64,000 nt of DNA from Rhizobium sp. SL42. Its GTDB lineage: Bacteria; Pseudomonadota; Alphaproteobacteria; Rhizobiales; Rhizobiaceae. Shown piece after piece: positions 1-9,516 of the stretch (its first letter is position 1; each line of letters begins with the position of its first letter). A program made the position numbers and the translations under genes. The stretch spans positions 2,928,001 through 2,992,000 of the forward strand of contig NZ_CP063397.1 in the NCBI RefSeq assembly GCF_021729845.1, in the 5' to 3' direction. Below the pieces are notes generated by a model. The model searched no databases and was not told the origin of the DNA. It saw only the letters and a list, made by a program, of their open reading frames with translations.

Positions 1-1
1 G

Positions 2-481
2 ATTGTGCTGTCGACCAATGACGCGGCAGTCGCGGTCGCCGAAGCGCTCGCCGGCTCCGAACAGGCCTTCGGTCAGATGATGACCGCCAAGGCCCGCACA
101 CTTGGCATGAGCAGCACGGTATTCACCAATCCCGCCGGCCTCCCCGATCCGAACCAGGTGACCACGGCCGCCGACATGGCGAAGCTGGGATTGGCGCTGA
201 TGCGTGACTATCCGGAAGAGTACAAACTGTTTTCCACGACCCGTTTCACCTTTCGCAGCATGAAATTCCGCGGACACAACCAGTTGCTGTCCACTTATCC
301 GGGTGCGGACGGCATCAAGACCGGCTATACCAAAGCCTCGGGCTACAACCTCGTCAGCTCTGCCAGCAATGGCAGCCGCCGCGTCGTCGGCGTTGTCCTT
401 GGCGGCGACAGCGCAGCCGAGCGCGACGGCCAGATGGCCGCCCTGTTCGACAAATATCTGGGCGCGCAGTCCGGACAATAA
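2..481 (+). CDS. D-alanyl-D-alanine carboxypeptidase (peptidase S11), C-terminal part
   Basis: This is the 3' part of a penicillin-binding-protein-type D,D-carboxypeptidase that trims the terminal D-Ala from peptidoglycan pentapeptides in the periplasm. The reading frame is open from the first bases of the window, so the signal peptide and SxxK serine lie outside. Visible are the second catalytic motif S-T-N (from base 11) and the third motif K-T-G in DGIKTGYTKASGYN. The segment also keeps the family's substrate-proximal GMSSTVFTNPAGLPD stretch. It ends soon after the catalytic domain, with no long C-terminal membrane-anchor domain visible, so it may be a short form. pepT follows 26 bp downstream and may be co-transcribed. 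The family is secure; which DacA/DacC/DacF subtype it is cannot be decided from this fragment. Confidence 0.9.
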   Translation: MVLSTNDAAVAVAEALAGSEQAFGQMMTAKARTLGMSSTVFTNPAGLPDPNQVTTAADMAKLGLALMRDYPEEYKLFSTTRFTFRSMKFRGHNQLLSTYPGADGIKTGYTKASGYNLVSSASNGSRRVVGVVLGGDSAAERDGQMAALFDKYLGAQSGQ

Positions 482-507
482 ACCTCTTCAGAGATCGGAT
501 ACGCCCA

Positions 508-1749
508 ATGACCGATACCGTCCTCGACCGTTTTCTCCGCTATGTCGTGATCGACACCCAGTCCGATCCGAAGTCTTCTGCGCAGCCTTCGACGGAGAAG
601 CAGAAGGATCTGGGTCGCATCCTTGTGCAGGAACTGCTGTCCCTCGGCCTGCCTGACGCCCACCTTGACGAACACGGCAATATCTATGCGACCATCCCGG
701 CCAACACCAACAAGCCGGTCCCGGTGATCTGCTTCTGCTCGCATATGGACACCGCTCCCGACTTTACCGGTACCAACGTCAAGCCGCAGATCGTCAGCAA
801 CTATCGCGGCGGCGATATCCGGCTGACAGGTGATACCGCCCAGGTCATCCGCGTCGAAAGCCATCCGCAACTGAAAAACCAGATCGGCAACGATATCGTC
901 ACAACGGACGGCACAACGCTCCTGGGCGCCGACGACAAGGCGGGCATTGCCGAGATCATGACGGCGGCAGCAACTCTGCTGGCCAATCCGGACATCAAGC
1001 ACGGCACGATCAAGATCCTCTTCACCACCGACGAAGAGATCGGCCGTGGCGCCGACAAGGTCGATCTGGACAAGCTTGGTGCCCGTTTTGCCTACACGCT
1101 CGACGGCAGCACGGTCGGCGAAATCGAAAACGAGACCTTTTCGGCCGATGGCGTCGAGATCGACATTACCGGTGTCGCCATGCACCCGGGCTACGCCAAG
1201 GGCAAGATGGAGAATGCCATCAAGATTGCCAGCGACATCGTCGCGCGCCTGCCAAGGGACATCACGCCCGAAGCAACCGAAGGCAAGCAGGGCTTTATCC
1301 ATCCGACCAATCTCACAGGCGCCATGGAGAGCGCCCATATCGGCTTGATCATCCGCGACTTCACCGACGAAGGATTGCTGGAGAAGGAAAAACTCCTGGA
1401 AGACATCACCAAGGACGTGATGAAGACCTATCCCGGCTCCCGTTACACATTCAAGGTCAAGCAGCAGTACCGCAACATGAAACAGGTGCTCGACCAGCAT
1501 CCGGAAGTGGTCGACAATCTCGTCGAAGCCGTACGGCGTATCGGACTGGAACCCAAGCTGCACAGCATCCGCGGCGGCACCGACGGCTCACGCCTGTCGT
1601 TCATGGGCCTGCCCTGCCCCAATATCTATACCGGCGGCCACGCCTATCACTCCCCGCTGGAGTGGGTCAGCGTCCAGGACATGGAAAAAGCCGTGAAGAC
1701 CATTGTCGAACTGGCCAAGGTCTGGGCAGAGCGGACGGTGGCCAGATAG
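508..1749 (+). CDS. pepT: peptidase T (tripeptide aminopeptidase)
   Basis: PepT is a cytoplasmic di-zinc M20-family exopeptidase that removes the N-terminal residue of tripeptides. The 413-residue product matches the usual length. Metal-binding motifs are in order: CFCSHMDTAPD (His and catalytic Asp), TLLGADDKAG (bridging Asp), FTTDEEIGRGAD (Glu-Glu), and a late GGTDGSRLSFMGLPCPN segment with the final His in GGHAYHSPLEWV. The ATG at 508 begins MTDTVLDRFLRYVVIDTQSD, the typical family N-terminus. It lies 26 bp after the carboxypeptidase gene on the same strand, so the two could share a transcript. No clear terminator follows; the next gene is convergent and ends 37 bp further on. Confidence 0.95.
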   Translation: MTDTVLDRFLRYVVIDTQSDPKSSAQPSTEKQKDLGRILVQELLSLGLPDAHLDEHGNIYATIPANTNKPVPVICFCSHMDTAPDFTGTNVKPQIVSNYRGGDIRLTGDTAQVIRVESHPQLKNQIGNDIVTTDGTTLLGADDKAGIAEIMTAAATLLANPDIKHGTIKILFTTDEEIGRGADKVDLDKLGARFAYTLDGSTVGEIENETFSADGVEIDITGVAMHPGYAKGKMENAIKIASDIVARLPRDITPEATEGKQGFIHPTNLTGAMESAHIGLIIRDFTDEGLLEKEKLLEDITKDVMKTYPGSRYTFKVKQQYRNMKQVLDQHPEVVDNLVEAVRRIGLEPKLHSIRGGTDGSRLSFMGLPCPNIYTGGHAYHSPLEWVSVQDMEKAVKTIVELAKVWAERTVAR

Positions 1750-1786
1750 CCGAAAGGCAAAAGGGTACTCGGCTCCGCTTAACCCC

Positions 1787-3316
1787 TCACTCGGCCGCCG
1801 ACTGCGTCGGCACGTCCGCATCCATCAGATTGGGATCGCCCGGCTGGGTCTCGGCTTCGAGATCCGGGAAGGCGACGATGCGCTTGCCGGAAAAATCGGT
1901 ATGCACCACGACCAGTCCCTGCTCTTCGAAATAACCGAGCAGACGCCGCGCGCGGCGGGACGAATGGGTACCATAGGCCTTGGCGATGCGATGGTCGGAC
2001 GGGCACTCCTCCGACAACAAGGCGGCCTTGGCGAGCAGCAGGAATACGCCCTGCAGGTCGTCGGAAACACGCACCGACAGATCGAGTGCCGTCGCCCACG
2101 CAGCGCTCGCCGCCGTCTCCTCATCTACGCCGGAACGTGAAATCGCCACGCGTCGACGAAACTCACCCATCGGCATTGGCGGTCCTGACACCCGGCGCAT
2201 CCGGGCCCGCACGAGAAACTCCTGGTAAAGCACGCTGTCGGTGCGATAGGCGGCCTGAGGATCCCCGAGAATTTCCGACAGAACGGCAGCCAGCCGCTCC
2301 TCGCGTTCCTCCGCCGACATTTCAGCGCCGCGCGTTGGCGTTCCCGGTTCGCTGCCGCCGACAGGTGACAGGGCAGCCGGTATCGATCGCGACAATTCTG
2401 CGAGAATGTCCGTCGTCGGACGCGGTGCCGGCGGCGCCCGGCGCACGATCGGCCGTGTGAACTCTTCCGGATCCGGCGTGAAGATCAGATCCTCGACATC
2501 CTGTGGCGCATCCGGCAGAGGCATCAGCTTCGGGCTGGACGAACGCGCCGATGTCTCCACCTCGCCAATCACGATCGGCAAGGGGCGGCGCGACAGGGCT
2601 GGGCCAAGCGCCACGAAATTGCCGCGCTGCAGATCGCGGAACATCTCGGCCTGGCGACGGTCCATGCCGAGCAGGTCGGCGGCGCGCGCCATATCGATAT
2701 CGAGAAAGGTGCGGCCCATCAGGAAGTTAGACGCTTCGGCGGCCACATTCTTCGCCAGCTTCGCCAGGCGTTGGGTGGCGATTACCCCGGCAAGCCCGCG
2801 CTTACGGCCACGGCACATCAGATTGGTCATGGCGCCGAGCGACATCTTGCGCGCATCTTCCGAAACATCGCCGCCGACCGCCGGCGCAAACATCTGCGCC
2901 TCGTCAACCACGACCAGAACCGGAAACCAGAATTCACGATCGGCATCGAACATGCCGTTGAGGAATGCGGCAGCCGCGCGCATCTGCTGCTCGACATCCA
3001 GCCCTTCCAGCGTCAGCACGCAGGAGACGCGATGGCGGCGAATACGATCAGCGATACCGGCCAGTTCCGCCTCGGTGCGCTCGCCATCGACCACCACATG
3101 GCCGTATCGATCCGACAGCGTCACAAAGTCACCCTCGGGATCGATGATGACCTGCTGCACCCATTGCGCGGACTGTTCCAACAGGCGACGCAGGAGATGC
3201 GACTTGCCCGATCCGGAATTGCCCTGAACCAGCAGACGCGTGGCGAGAAGTTCCTCTATGTCGAGCTTCGCCTGAGCGCCGCCCGTCAGGGTTCCCATAT
3301 CGATTCCGACCTGCAC
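1787..3316 (-). CDS. HerA-type P-loop ATPase (helicase HerA domain protein)
   Basis: This 509-residue protein is a HerA/FtsK-superfamily ATPase, a group of hexameric DNA translocases or ATPases. It has an N-terminal Walker A, VQGNSGSGKSHLLRRLLE, a Walker B in FPVLVVVDEAQMFAPA, and downstream ATQRLAKLAKNVAAEASN, as in bacterial HerA-like proteins. The C-terminal part, with EERLAAVLSEILGDPQ and a winged-helix-like end, is less conserved. I prefer the GTG at 3316 because an AGGTGG Shine-Dalgarno lies 4 nt upstream and the protein then opens VQVGIDMGTLTGGAQAKLD. The frame stays open up to 3550, but that extension would run into a transcription terminator. The gene is monocistronic. Without a NurA nuclease partner nearby, its substrate is unknown. 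Confidence 0.8.
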   Translation of the reverse strand: MQVGIDMGTLTGGAQAKLDIEELLATRLLVQGNSGSGKSHLLRRLLEQSAQWVQQVIIDPEGDFVTLSDRYGHVVVDGERTEAELAGIADRIRRHRVSCVLTLEGLDVEQQMRAAAAFLNGMFDADREFWFPVLVVVDEAQMFAPAVGGDVSEDARKMSLGAMTNLMCRGRKRGLAGVIATQRLAKLAKNVAAEASNFLMGRTFLDIDMARAADLLGMDRRQAEMFRDLQRGNFVALGPALSRRPLPIVIGEVETSARSSSPKLMPLPDAPQDVEDLIFTPDPEEFTRPIVRRAPPAPRPTTDILAELSRSIPAALSPVGGSEPGTPTRGAEMSAEEREERLAAVLSEILGDPQAAYRTDSVLYQEFLVRARMRRVSGPPMPMGEFRRRVAISRSGVDEETAASAAWATALDLSVRVSDDLQGVFLLLAKAALLSEECPSDHRIAKAYGTHSSRRARRLLGYFEEQGLVVVHTDFSGKRIVAFPDLEAETQPGDPNLMDADVPTQSAAE

Positions 3317-3548
3317 CAATCCACCTCGTATGCTCACGCGCACGCCGCGCGCCCGGATCGCCAAACGACCCGCAGATGCTTTAGCAAATTTTTCACGAAT
3401 CAGCGCCGCGAAACACGCCGCCATCAACAGGCAATTATGCCGCTTCCGCAGACAAAATTCGAGAGAGTTGCTGTGAGCCTCACTTATTGCCCGACCCACC
3501 CTCGTGGAATGGCCGCCTGTCTCGGGGAATCGAGTGCAAGCCTCAGCC

Positions 3549-3582
3549 AAAAACTCCGGTGGTCAGATCCACCGGAGTTTTT
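3549..3582 (-). terminator. intrinsic terminator of the DUF1127 gene
   Basis: A perfect 9-bp GC-rich stem (3554-3562 with 3569-3577), loop of 6, is flanked by A5 and T5 so it works in both directions. It starts 10 bp after the stop of the DUF1127 gene on the minus strand. It also argues against the long upstream start of the HerA-like gene. Confidence 0.85.
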
Positions 3583-3592
3583 GCAACGAGCA

Positions 3593-3829
3593 TCACAAAC
3601 GGATGTCCCACAGGGACATCTTCGAAGGCAATCGCCAGTCCTCGGCAGCATCGAGACCGATGTCCTGGCGCATGCGCTCTGATAGCCCGTCAACCGAGTT
3701 GGACTTGCGCCGTTGAGTCCAGGCAACATGGATCAAGGTGCGGGCGGCGGCCCAGACGCCGAATTTCTCGCAAAGTTCGGCGACCGTAGCCGTCAGGGTA
3801 TCAACAACTATAGATTGTTCTTTGTGCAT
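3593..3829 (-). CDS. DUF1127-family small protein
   Basis: This 78-residue basic protein ends in a DUF1127-like segment: GLSERMRQDIGLDAAED, matching the family pattern of a short helix followed by L-x-D-I-G-L. DUF1127 proteins are common small rhizobial proteins; some are known to affect RNA turnover and phosphate or nitrogen physiology, but this one has no assigned role. The N-terminal half (VAELCEKFGVWAAARTLIHVAW) is the helical extension seen in longer family members. The ATG at 3829 has a GGAAAAG ribosome site 7 nt upstream. A strong intrinsic terminator directly after the stop supports it as a real monocistronic gene. Confidence 0.75.
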   Translation of the reverse strand: MHKEQSIVVDTLTATVAELCEKFGVWAAARTLIHVAWTQRRKSNSVDGLSERMRQDIGLDAAEDWRLPSKMSLWDIRL

Positions 3830-4271
3830 AGCTTTTCCGTCCCGGCGCAGCGAAGCGACCAGGTCCTCTAGATGAAAAACACGGAGAGACGGACGAGCAA
3901 AAACGCAGCAGCGTGCTGTCAGCCGATCACGTTAGTTTTGTTGAAAATGGCGCCAGACGCCGGAAACCCTGTACGGGATAACCGTTCAGGCGGTGGTTCG
4001 TGGGGAAAAGGCGCAAGTGGCCCCTGCCGTAAACACCGATCCGCCAGAGAGGCGCATATATACAGAATGAGTAATCATTGACGCCTCCTATTGTTTGAAT
4101 TGCGGATGTGCAGAAGATTACACAAGAAAAAGCAACCGGCAAGATCACAATTCCGGATTGCAAATTTTGTCGAATTTTAGTTGCTGAAAAGCAACACTGC
4201 GCAAACCGCCTCCGGCTGCAAAGTGTTGCTTCGGATCAGATGTAAAACCTGCGCTGGGTACGCCTTCGGCG
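3830..4271. other. 442-bp intergenic region with hairpins
   Basis: No convincing gene is present; the small open frames here lack recognisable products and ribosome sites. The right part, relatively AT-rich, contains two overlapping inverted repeats (see the terminator entry at 4189-4231). The left half should hold the promoter of the DUF1127 gene. Confidence 0.6.
4189..4231 (-). terminator. probable terminator of the CNNM/CBS protein gene
   Basis: A 10-bp stem (4189-4198 with 4222-4231, sequence AAGCAACACT paired with AGTGTTGCTT) lies 40 bp beyond the stop of the minus-strand gene ending at 4272. On that strand it is followed by TTTTC. The proximal arm can instead pair with 4180-4185 around a GAAA tetraloop, so two structures compete. 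Confidence 0.5.
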
Positions 4272-5570
4272 TCAGTCCCCAGGCCCCACCGGCGACACCA
4301 GCAGCTTGTCGATCCGGCGTCCGTCGAGATCGATCACTTCGAAGCGCCAGTTGTTCTTGACGAAGCTCTCGCCAAGTTCCGGGATCCGCTTCAATTCGGC
4401 AATCACGAAACCTGCAACGGTGGTGTAGTCCGGGTCGGCATCGATCGGCACGCGGATGCGATCGATGAATTCGTCAATCGGCGTCCAGCCCGCCACCAGA
4501 TAGGAACCGTCTTCGCGCAGGACCAGCGATGGCTCGCCCTCGCTGTCGTCCTGGAAGGCCCCGGTGATCGCCTCGAGAATATCGCCCGACGTAATGATGC
4601 CTTCGAAATGGCCGTATTCGTCATAGACCAGCACCATGTGCAAAGAGGTCTTGCGCATCGCCTGAATGATATCGATCGCCCCGGCAAGATCCGAAACGAT
4701 CGGCACTTCGCTGACCAGGGTCCGGATGTCCACGGCTGTCCCGAGCGCAATGGCCTCATAGACCTTCTTGACGAACAACACGCCGATGATCTCGTCGGAA
4801 TCGCCCGAACGCACCGGCAGGCGCGAATGCTGGCTGTCGCGCAGCGATTCTTTCAATTCGTCGAGTGTATCCTTCACATCGAGGATCTCGACGTCTCGAC
4901 GCGGTGTCATCAGTCCGCGCGCCGTGCGGTCTGCAAGACGCATGACACCCGAGATCATCGCCGATTCTTCCGATTCGATCACGCCGGCGCTGTGCGCTTC
5001 GGCCAGAACCGTCTTGATTTCCTCATCGGTCACCGTGCCGGCCGAGACACCCTGCTGGCCAAGAAGCGACAGGATCAGCTTGCCGGAGCCATTCAACAGC
5101 CAGACCAACGGCGCCGACACTTTCGACAGGACGAGCATCGGCATGGCGACACGCGCAGCAACCGCTTCCGGGTTGCGCAGCGCAATCTGCTTTGGAACCA
5201 GTTCACCGACGATCAGCGAGAGGTAAGTGATCATCATAACGACGAAGCCGACGCCAACCGCATCCGAAACACCGTTTGACACGCCCTGAAGCTCAAGCCA
5301 GTCCGAAAGGCGCGCCCCGAGTGTAGCGCCGGAAAATGCGCCGGACAGGACACCAACAAGGGTGATGCCGATCTGGACTGTCGAGAGAAAACGGCCCGGA
5401 TCTTCCGCCAGCCGGATGGCGACAAGCGCGCCGTGATTTCCAAGTTCACTCATGACTTTGAGACGTGCGGGTCTCGATGAGACGACGGCGAGTTCAGACA
5501 TGGCCAGAACGCCGTTCAGCAGCGTCAGGAATACGACAATCGATATCTCGGTTAACAAGACTACGAGCAA
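4272..5570 (-). CDS. CNNM/CBS-domain membrane protein (hemolysin C / TlyC-like, UPF0053)
   Basis: The 432-residue protein has the standard layout of the family: an N-terminal DUF21/CNNM membrane domain with about four hydrophobic segments (FLTLLNGVLAMSELAVVSSR, IGITLVGVLSGAFSGATLG and others), a CBS pair around residues 200-330 (MTPRRDVEILD, VYDEYGHFEGIITSGDILEAI), and a C-terminal CorC/HlyC domain ending in FVIAELKRIPELGE. Family members are linked to magnesium or cobalt efflux or resistance; the haemolysin name is historical. The start is a TTG at 5570 preceded closely by AGAGGAGC. It lies downstream of murI on the same strand, separated by 72 bp. Confidence 0.9.
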   Translation of the reverse strand: MLVVLLTEISIVVFLTLLNGVLAMSELAVVSSRPARLKVMSELGNHGALVAIRLAEDPGRFLSTVQIGITLVGVLSGAFSGATLGARLSDWLELQGVSNGVSDAVGVGFVVMMITYLSLIVGELVPKQIALRNPEAVAARVAMPMLVLSKVSAPLVWLLNGSGKLILSLLGQQGVSAGTVTDEEIKTVLAEAHSAGVIESEESAMISGVMRLADRTARGLMTPRRDVEILDVKDTLDELKESLRDSQHSRLPVRSGDSDEIIGVLFVKKVYEAIALGTAVDIRTLVSEVPIVSDLAGAIDIIQAMRKTSLHMVLVYDEYGHFEGIITSGDILEAITGAFQDDSEGEPSLVLREDGSYLVAGWTPIDEFIDRIRVPIDADPDYTTVAGFVIAELKRIPELGESFVKNNWRFEVIDLDGRRIDKLLVSPVGPGD

Positions 5571-5642
5571 AGCTCCTCTACACCGGCTAAGCGTCCGGCA
5601 ACGGCTCGACCTCTAGCACACCGACATGCCGATCCAAAGGGT

Positions 5643-6476
5643 CTATCGGCAAAACCCGGCGTCATCGGCAGACGCCATTGACAGGCCCATGCCCTGCATC
5701 AGCCTGCGGGTCGAGAAATTCGGTTGTCCGGAGGTGAATACCGCAAAGTCAAAGCCATCGGGATGCTCAGCGCCCTCGACCAGCGGGACCATACGCCGCG
5801 CCTGCCGTGCGATAGCTTCGGCCGGGTCGAGCCAGTCGACGGGCCACGGAGCCAGACGACGAAAGACATTGGCGAGGAAAGGATAGTGTGTGCAGGCCAG
5901 CACGACGATGTCGGTTCGAGCACCATCCTTATCGACAAAACAAGGCGCAATTTCCGCAAGCACCTGCGCATCGTCCAGCGTCTCGCCGCGAATATAGGCT
6001 TCCGCCATGCGCGCCAGATTTTCCGAACCAACCAGCCGGACATGGCATTGGCTGGCAAAAGACTGGATGAGATCGCGGGTATAGGCGCGCTTGACGGTGC
6101 CAGGCGTAGCCAGAACCGAGACGAGGCCGGAGCGCGTGCGCTCGGCCGCCGGCTTGACTGCCGGCACGGTCCCGATGAAGCGCATGGCGGGAAAGGCGGC
6201 GCGCAAGTCACCACCGGCCAGCGTGAAGGCCGTATTGCATGCGACAATCACGGCTTCCGGCTCGTAGGCGGCGAGCAGATCGCGAAACAGGGAAACGATG
6301 CGCGCCCTGAGCGGCTCTTCCTCCCAGCCGCCATAGGGAAAGCCGGCATCGTCGGCGACATAGATGAAGCCGCGTTCGGGCATCAGCAGCCGGGCCTCAC
6401 GCAGAACTGTCAGCCCACCGATACCGGAATCAAACACCAGTACCGGTTTCAGTTCATTCCTTGTCGCCGCTGTCAT
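5643..6476 (-). CDS. murI: glutamate racemase
   Basis: MurI makes D-glutamate for peptidoglycan from L-glutamate with no cofactor, using two catalytic cysteines. Both are visible: [10 protein letters not shown] (first Cys with the N-T pair) and [11 protein letters not shown] (second Cys with T-H). The N-terminal [15 protein letters not shown] binding motif is also present. Choosing the ATG at 6476 gives 277 residues, the normal length; a longer reading to 6506 is possible but adds no conserved sequence. The start overlaps the end of the upstream methyltransferase gene by 23 bp, so the two are translationally coupled in one operon. Confidence 0.95.
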   Translation of the reverse strand: MTAATRNELKPVLVFDSGIGGLTVLREARLLMPERGFIYVADDAGFPYGGWEEEPLRARIVSLFRDLLAAYEPEAVIVACNTAFTLAGGDLRAAFPAMRFIGTVPAVKPAAERTRSGLVSVLATPGTVKRAYTRDLIQSFASQCHVRLVGSENLARMAEAYIRGETLDDAQVLAEIAPCFVDKDGARTDIVVLACTHYPFLANVFRRLAPWPVDWLDPAEAIARQARRMVPLVEGAEHPDGFDFAVFTSGQPNFSTRRLMQGMGLSMASADDAGFCR

Positions 6477-7293
6477 GCCGTTTGCTGCCCTTGAATAGCG
6501 CCACATCCGGCGGCCCGGAACCGCGCGGCCGGGACCGCTGGAACCGGTCGAGCGAAGAAATCACGCCGCGCAAAACCTTGATCTCGGGCGAGGTAAACGC
6601 GCGCCGCGAGAGAACAGCACGAAGGTTGTCGATCATTCTCGGTTTTTTCGAGGCCGGATGGAAATAGTTGCGCGCATCGAGCGCCTCTTCCAGGTGGTCG
6701 AAAAGTCCGATGACCTCGTCCTTGGTGGCGGGTGCCTGCTCTACCGCATCGAAAGGCACGGCATGAAGATCGTCCATGCTCGACTTCATCCATTCATAGG
6801 ACATCAGAAGTACGGCCTGGGCAATGTTCAGCGACGCGAATGCCGGATTGACGGGAAAGGTGACAATTTCGTCGGCAAGCGCGACATCCTCGTTCGACAG
6901 GCCCGACTTCTCCCTGCCGAACATGATGCCGGTCTTTTCGCCCGCGGCAAAACGCCGACGCAAGGTCGAGGCTGCCGTCACCGGCGATCGCACCGGCTTG
7001 AAACCGTCGCGGAAGCGGGCCGTGGTCGCATAGACGAAATTGAGATCGGCGACCGCTTCTTCCAGTGTCTCATACACCACGGCACCGTCGATCACATGGT
7101 CAGCCTTGGATGCGGCAGACCGCGCCTTGTCGCTTGGCCAGCCGTCACGCGGCTTGACTAGTCGCAATTCGGCCAGACCGAAATTCGCCATGGCGCGCGC
7201 CACCATGCCGATATTCTCGCCCAATTGCGGCTCGACAAGGATGATGGCCGGCCCTTCGGCCAGAAGTACACGCTCGCTGTTCGTCCCTGCCAT
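6454..7293 (-). CDS. trmJ: TrmJ-type tRNA 2'-O-methyltransferase (SPOUT/TrmH family)
   Basis: The product (279 aa) is a SPOUT-class RNA ribose methyltransferase. It has the three motif regions: [21 protein letters not shown] near the N-terminus, [20 protein letters not shown] (motif 2) and [20 protein letters not shown] (motif 3, the SAM knot). This arrangement matches TrmJ, which methylates position 32 of several tRNAs, rather than TrmH or TrmL. The C-terminal extension (about 100 residues, with [19 protein letters not shown]) is also TrmJ-like. The ATG at 7293 is clear. The gene overlaps murI downstream. The substrate is inferred from family only. Confidence 0.88.
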   Translation of the reverse strand: MAGTNSERVLLAEGPAIILVEPQLGENIGMVARAMANFGLAELRLVKPRDGWPSDKARSAASKADHVIDGAVVYETLEEAVADLNFVYATTARFRDGFKPVRSPVTAASTLRRRFAAGEKTGIMFGREKSGLSNEDVALADEIVTFPVNPAFASLNIAQAVLLMSYEWMKSSMDDLHAVPFDAVEQAPATKDEVIGLFDHLEEALDARNYFHPASKKPRMIDNLRAVLSRRAFTSPEIKVLRGVISSLDRFQRSRPRGSGPPDVALFKGSKRHDSGDKE

Positions 7294-7428
7294 ATTCGCC
7301 CGTCTCGATCGATATTTGCGGCCTCACTGACACAAACCGCCGGAAAAATCAAAAGATGCGGACAGCAAAATGCCGGACGGCGTCACCGCCGCGCAATTCA
7401 TTCCCTGGATGAGACTGGCGCGATCGAA

Positions 7429-7953
7429 CTACTGCCCGGCAATCGTTCTGAGTTCATCCTTGATCGATTGACCGGACTGACCGTTTTCCACCGGATAGAT
7501 ATCATCGATCACCGCATGACCGTTCTGGTCCAGGACATGAAAGATCAGAACCGTGTCTTCCTTGAATGCAGGATCATCGCCCATACATTCGCGGTTGTTG
7601 AACAGGGCGGTCACCTGCCCATCTCCATCATCCTCGATACGAATGTTCTGGAACGGGCAACCATCCTGGCCTCGGGCAATCGGATCATAGTCGAACGGAA
7701 ATCCCGTCGTTTCGCCTTCGGGCAAATCGTAGGCTGGGTTCTTCGAGGCTTCCCGGTACATCGTGGCAAAATCTGCACTGAAGATCCGGTCCAGCCGATC
7801 TTCCGTGAAGACCTCCTTCTCGTTGCCGAAGGCCTCTTCCGTCCAGTTGCTTGCGGTTGCTTCGATGATCTCGCGGACCGGGCCAGTCACGTCTGCGGCA
7901 ATCGCACCGACGCTCGACGCCAGAAGCATCGAGGCGGCAATCAGGATGTTCAT
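7429..7953 (-). CDS. secreted protein of unknown function
   Basis: I do not recognise this 174-residue protein. It begins with a signal peptide (MNILIAASMLLASSVGAIAAD, likely cut after AIA-A) and the mature part is acidic, with two cysteines (QDGCPFQNI and NNRECMGDD) that could form a disulfide. The start at 7953 is favoured over the ATG 12 bp upstream because GGA lies about 7 nt before it and the signal peptide then has a short n-region. The gene stands alone between the convergent-facing methyltransferase promoter region and the divergent icd gene. The DUF family cannot be named from the sequence. Confidence 0.75.
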   Translation of the reverse strand: MNILIAASMLLASSVGAIAADVTGPVREIIEATASNWTEEAFGNEKEVFTEDRLDRIFSADFATMYREASKNPAYDLPEGETTGFPFDYDPIARGQDGCPFQNIRIEDDGDGQVTALFNNRECMGDDPAFKEDTVLIFHVLDQNGHAVIDDIYPVENGQSGQSIKDELRTIAGQ

Positions 7954-8177
7954 GTCGGATTCCATCTGCGGATTGAATGTTGCGGCACTCTACAGACGCC
8001 CGGCCAAAGCTCAATGTCGATAGCTGCCCGCATGAGACCATTGTTGGTGTCAATTTGTGAATGAAATCGCGCTATCAGCCTGTGCCGGTGCTTTGCGTTC
8101 TTAACCGGGAATGCTATAGCCCAGCGAGCCGAACCAAGTGGGACGCTCGTCCCTATTCATTCCGAGCGAGGATATTC

Positions 8178-9392
8178 ATGAGCAAGATCAAGGTAGCCAA
8201 CCCGGTCGTCGATCTCGACGGCGACGAGATGACCCGTATCATCTGGCAGTTCATCAAGGAAAAGCTGATCCTGCCCTACCTCGACCTCGACATCGAGTAT
8301 TACGACCTGTCGGTCGAAAACCGCGACGCGACCTCGGACCAGGTTACCGTAGACGCCGCCCATGCGATCAAGAAGCACGGCGTTGGCATCAAGTGCGCGA
8401 CGATCACGCCCGACGAAGACCGCGTCAAGGAATTCAACCTCAAGCAGATGTGGAAGTCGCCGAACGGCACGATCCGCAACATCCTCGGCGGCGTGATTTT
8501 CCGCGAGCCGATCATCTGCAAGAACGTACCGCGTCTCGTTCCGGGCTGGACCAAGCCGATCGTTGTCGGCCGTCATGCTTTCGGCGATCAGTACAAGGCA
8601 ACCGACTTCAAGTTCCCCGGCAAGGGCAAGCTGTCGATCAAGTTCGTCGGCGAAGACGGCCAGGTCATCGAGAAGGACGTCTTCGACGCCCCGAGCGCCG
8701 GCGTTGCCATGGCGATGTACAACCTCGACGAATCGATCCGCGAGTTCGCCCGCGCCTCGATGATGTACGGCCTGATGCGCAAGTGGCCTGTCTACCTGTC
8801 GACCAAGAACACCATCCTCAAGGCCTATGACGGCCGCTTCAAGGACATCTTCGAGGAAGTCTACCAGACCGAATTCAAGGCGAAGTTCGACGAAGTCGGC
8901 ATCACCTACGAACACCGCCTGATCGACGACATGGTCGCCTCCGCGCTCAAGTGGTCCGGCGGTTACGTCTGGGCGTGCAAGAACTATGACGGCGACGTCC
9001 AGTCCGACACCGTTGCCCAGGGCTTCGGCTCGCTCGGCCTGATGACCTCGGTCCTGCTTTCGCCGGACGGCCGCACCGTCGAGGCGGAAGCCGCTCACGG
9101 CACCGTGACCCGCCACTACCGCCAGCATCAGAAGGGCCAGGAAACCTCGACGAACTCGATCGCCTCGATCTTCGCCTGGACCCGTGGCCTCGCGCACCGC
9201 GCCAAGCTCGACGACAACGCCGAACTCGCCCGTTTCGCCACCACGCTGGAAAAGGTCTGCGTCGACACCGTCGAAGCCGGCTACATGACCAAGGACCTCG
9301 CACTCTTGATCGGTCCGGACCAGCCGTGGCTTTCGACCACCGCCTTCCTCGACAAGGTCGATGAAAACCTCAAGAAGGCCATGGCGGCCTGA
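8178..9392 (+). CDS. icd: NADP-dependent isocitrate dehydrogenase
   Basis: Icd converts isocitrate to 2-oxoglutarate, making NADPH, in the TCA cycle. The protein is 404 residues, the length of the eukaryote-like dimeric form common in Rhizobiales rather than the 416-residue E. coli type. Recognisable segments include [19 protein letters not shown] at the N-terminus, the substrate loop [12 protein letters not shown], the Mg/isocitrate region [15 protein letters not shown] and the cofactor region [14 protein letters not shown]. The start is ATG 8178 with GAGCGAGGAT 5 nt upstream; the frame is open further upstream but without similarity. A strong intrinsic terminator follows, so it is monocistronic. 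Confidence 0.97.
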   Translation: MSKIKVANPVVDLDGDEMTRIIWQFIKEKLILPYLDLDIEYYDLSVENRDATSDQVTVDAAHAIKKHGVGIKCATITPDEDRVKEFNLKQMWKSPNGTIRNILGGVIFREPIICKNVPRLVPGWTKPIVVGRHAFGDQYKATDFKFPGKGKLSIKFVGEDGQVIEKDVFDAPSAGVAMAMYNLDESIREFARASMMYGLMRKWPVYLSTKNTILKAYDGRFKDIFEEVYQTEFKAKFDEVGITYEHRLIDDMVASALKWSGGYVWACKNYDGDVQSDTVAQGFGSLGLMTSVLLSPDGRTVEAEAAHGTVTRHYRQHQKGQETSTNSIASIFAWTRGLAHRAKLDDNAELARFATTLEKVCVDTVEAGYMTKDLALLIGPDQPWLSTTAFLDKVDENLKKAMAA

Positions 9393-9411
9393 TCAAAACC
9401 CATGACCGACG

Positions 9412-9439
9412 AAAAGCCCGGCACGCGCCGGGCTTTTTT
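9412..9439 (+). terminator. intrinsic terminator of icd
   Basis: An 8-bp GC-rich stem (9415-9422 with 9427-9434) with an ACGC loop is followed by a T run to 9439, 19 bp after the icd stop. Confidence 0.95.
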
Positions 9440-9516
9440 GTTAAGCCCTGTGCCTTACCGCAAGCACCTGATCCTCCATATATTGAAGTCTAAGGGCACA
9501 AATAGGGAGGAAGGCC

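Noticed and set aside
343..1563. 406-codon open frame antisense to pepT
   Set aside because: It lies fully across a well-supported gene; long antisense frames are expected in GC-rich DNA.
3317..3550. N-terminal extension of the HerA-like ATPase up to 3550
   Set aside because: The extension would start within the terminator of the DUF1127 gene, has no similarity, and a good ribosome site exists at the GTG at 3316.
3872..4163. small open frames on both strands between DUF1127 and CNNM genes
   Set aside because: No ribosome site, no similarity, and both cover the hairpin-rich region.
8061..8177. N-terminal extension of Icd
   Set aside because: The conserved start [11 protein letters not shown] has a clear ribosome site at 8178; upstream residues are not Icd-like.
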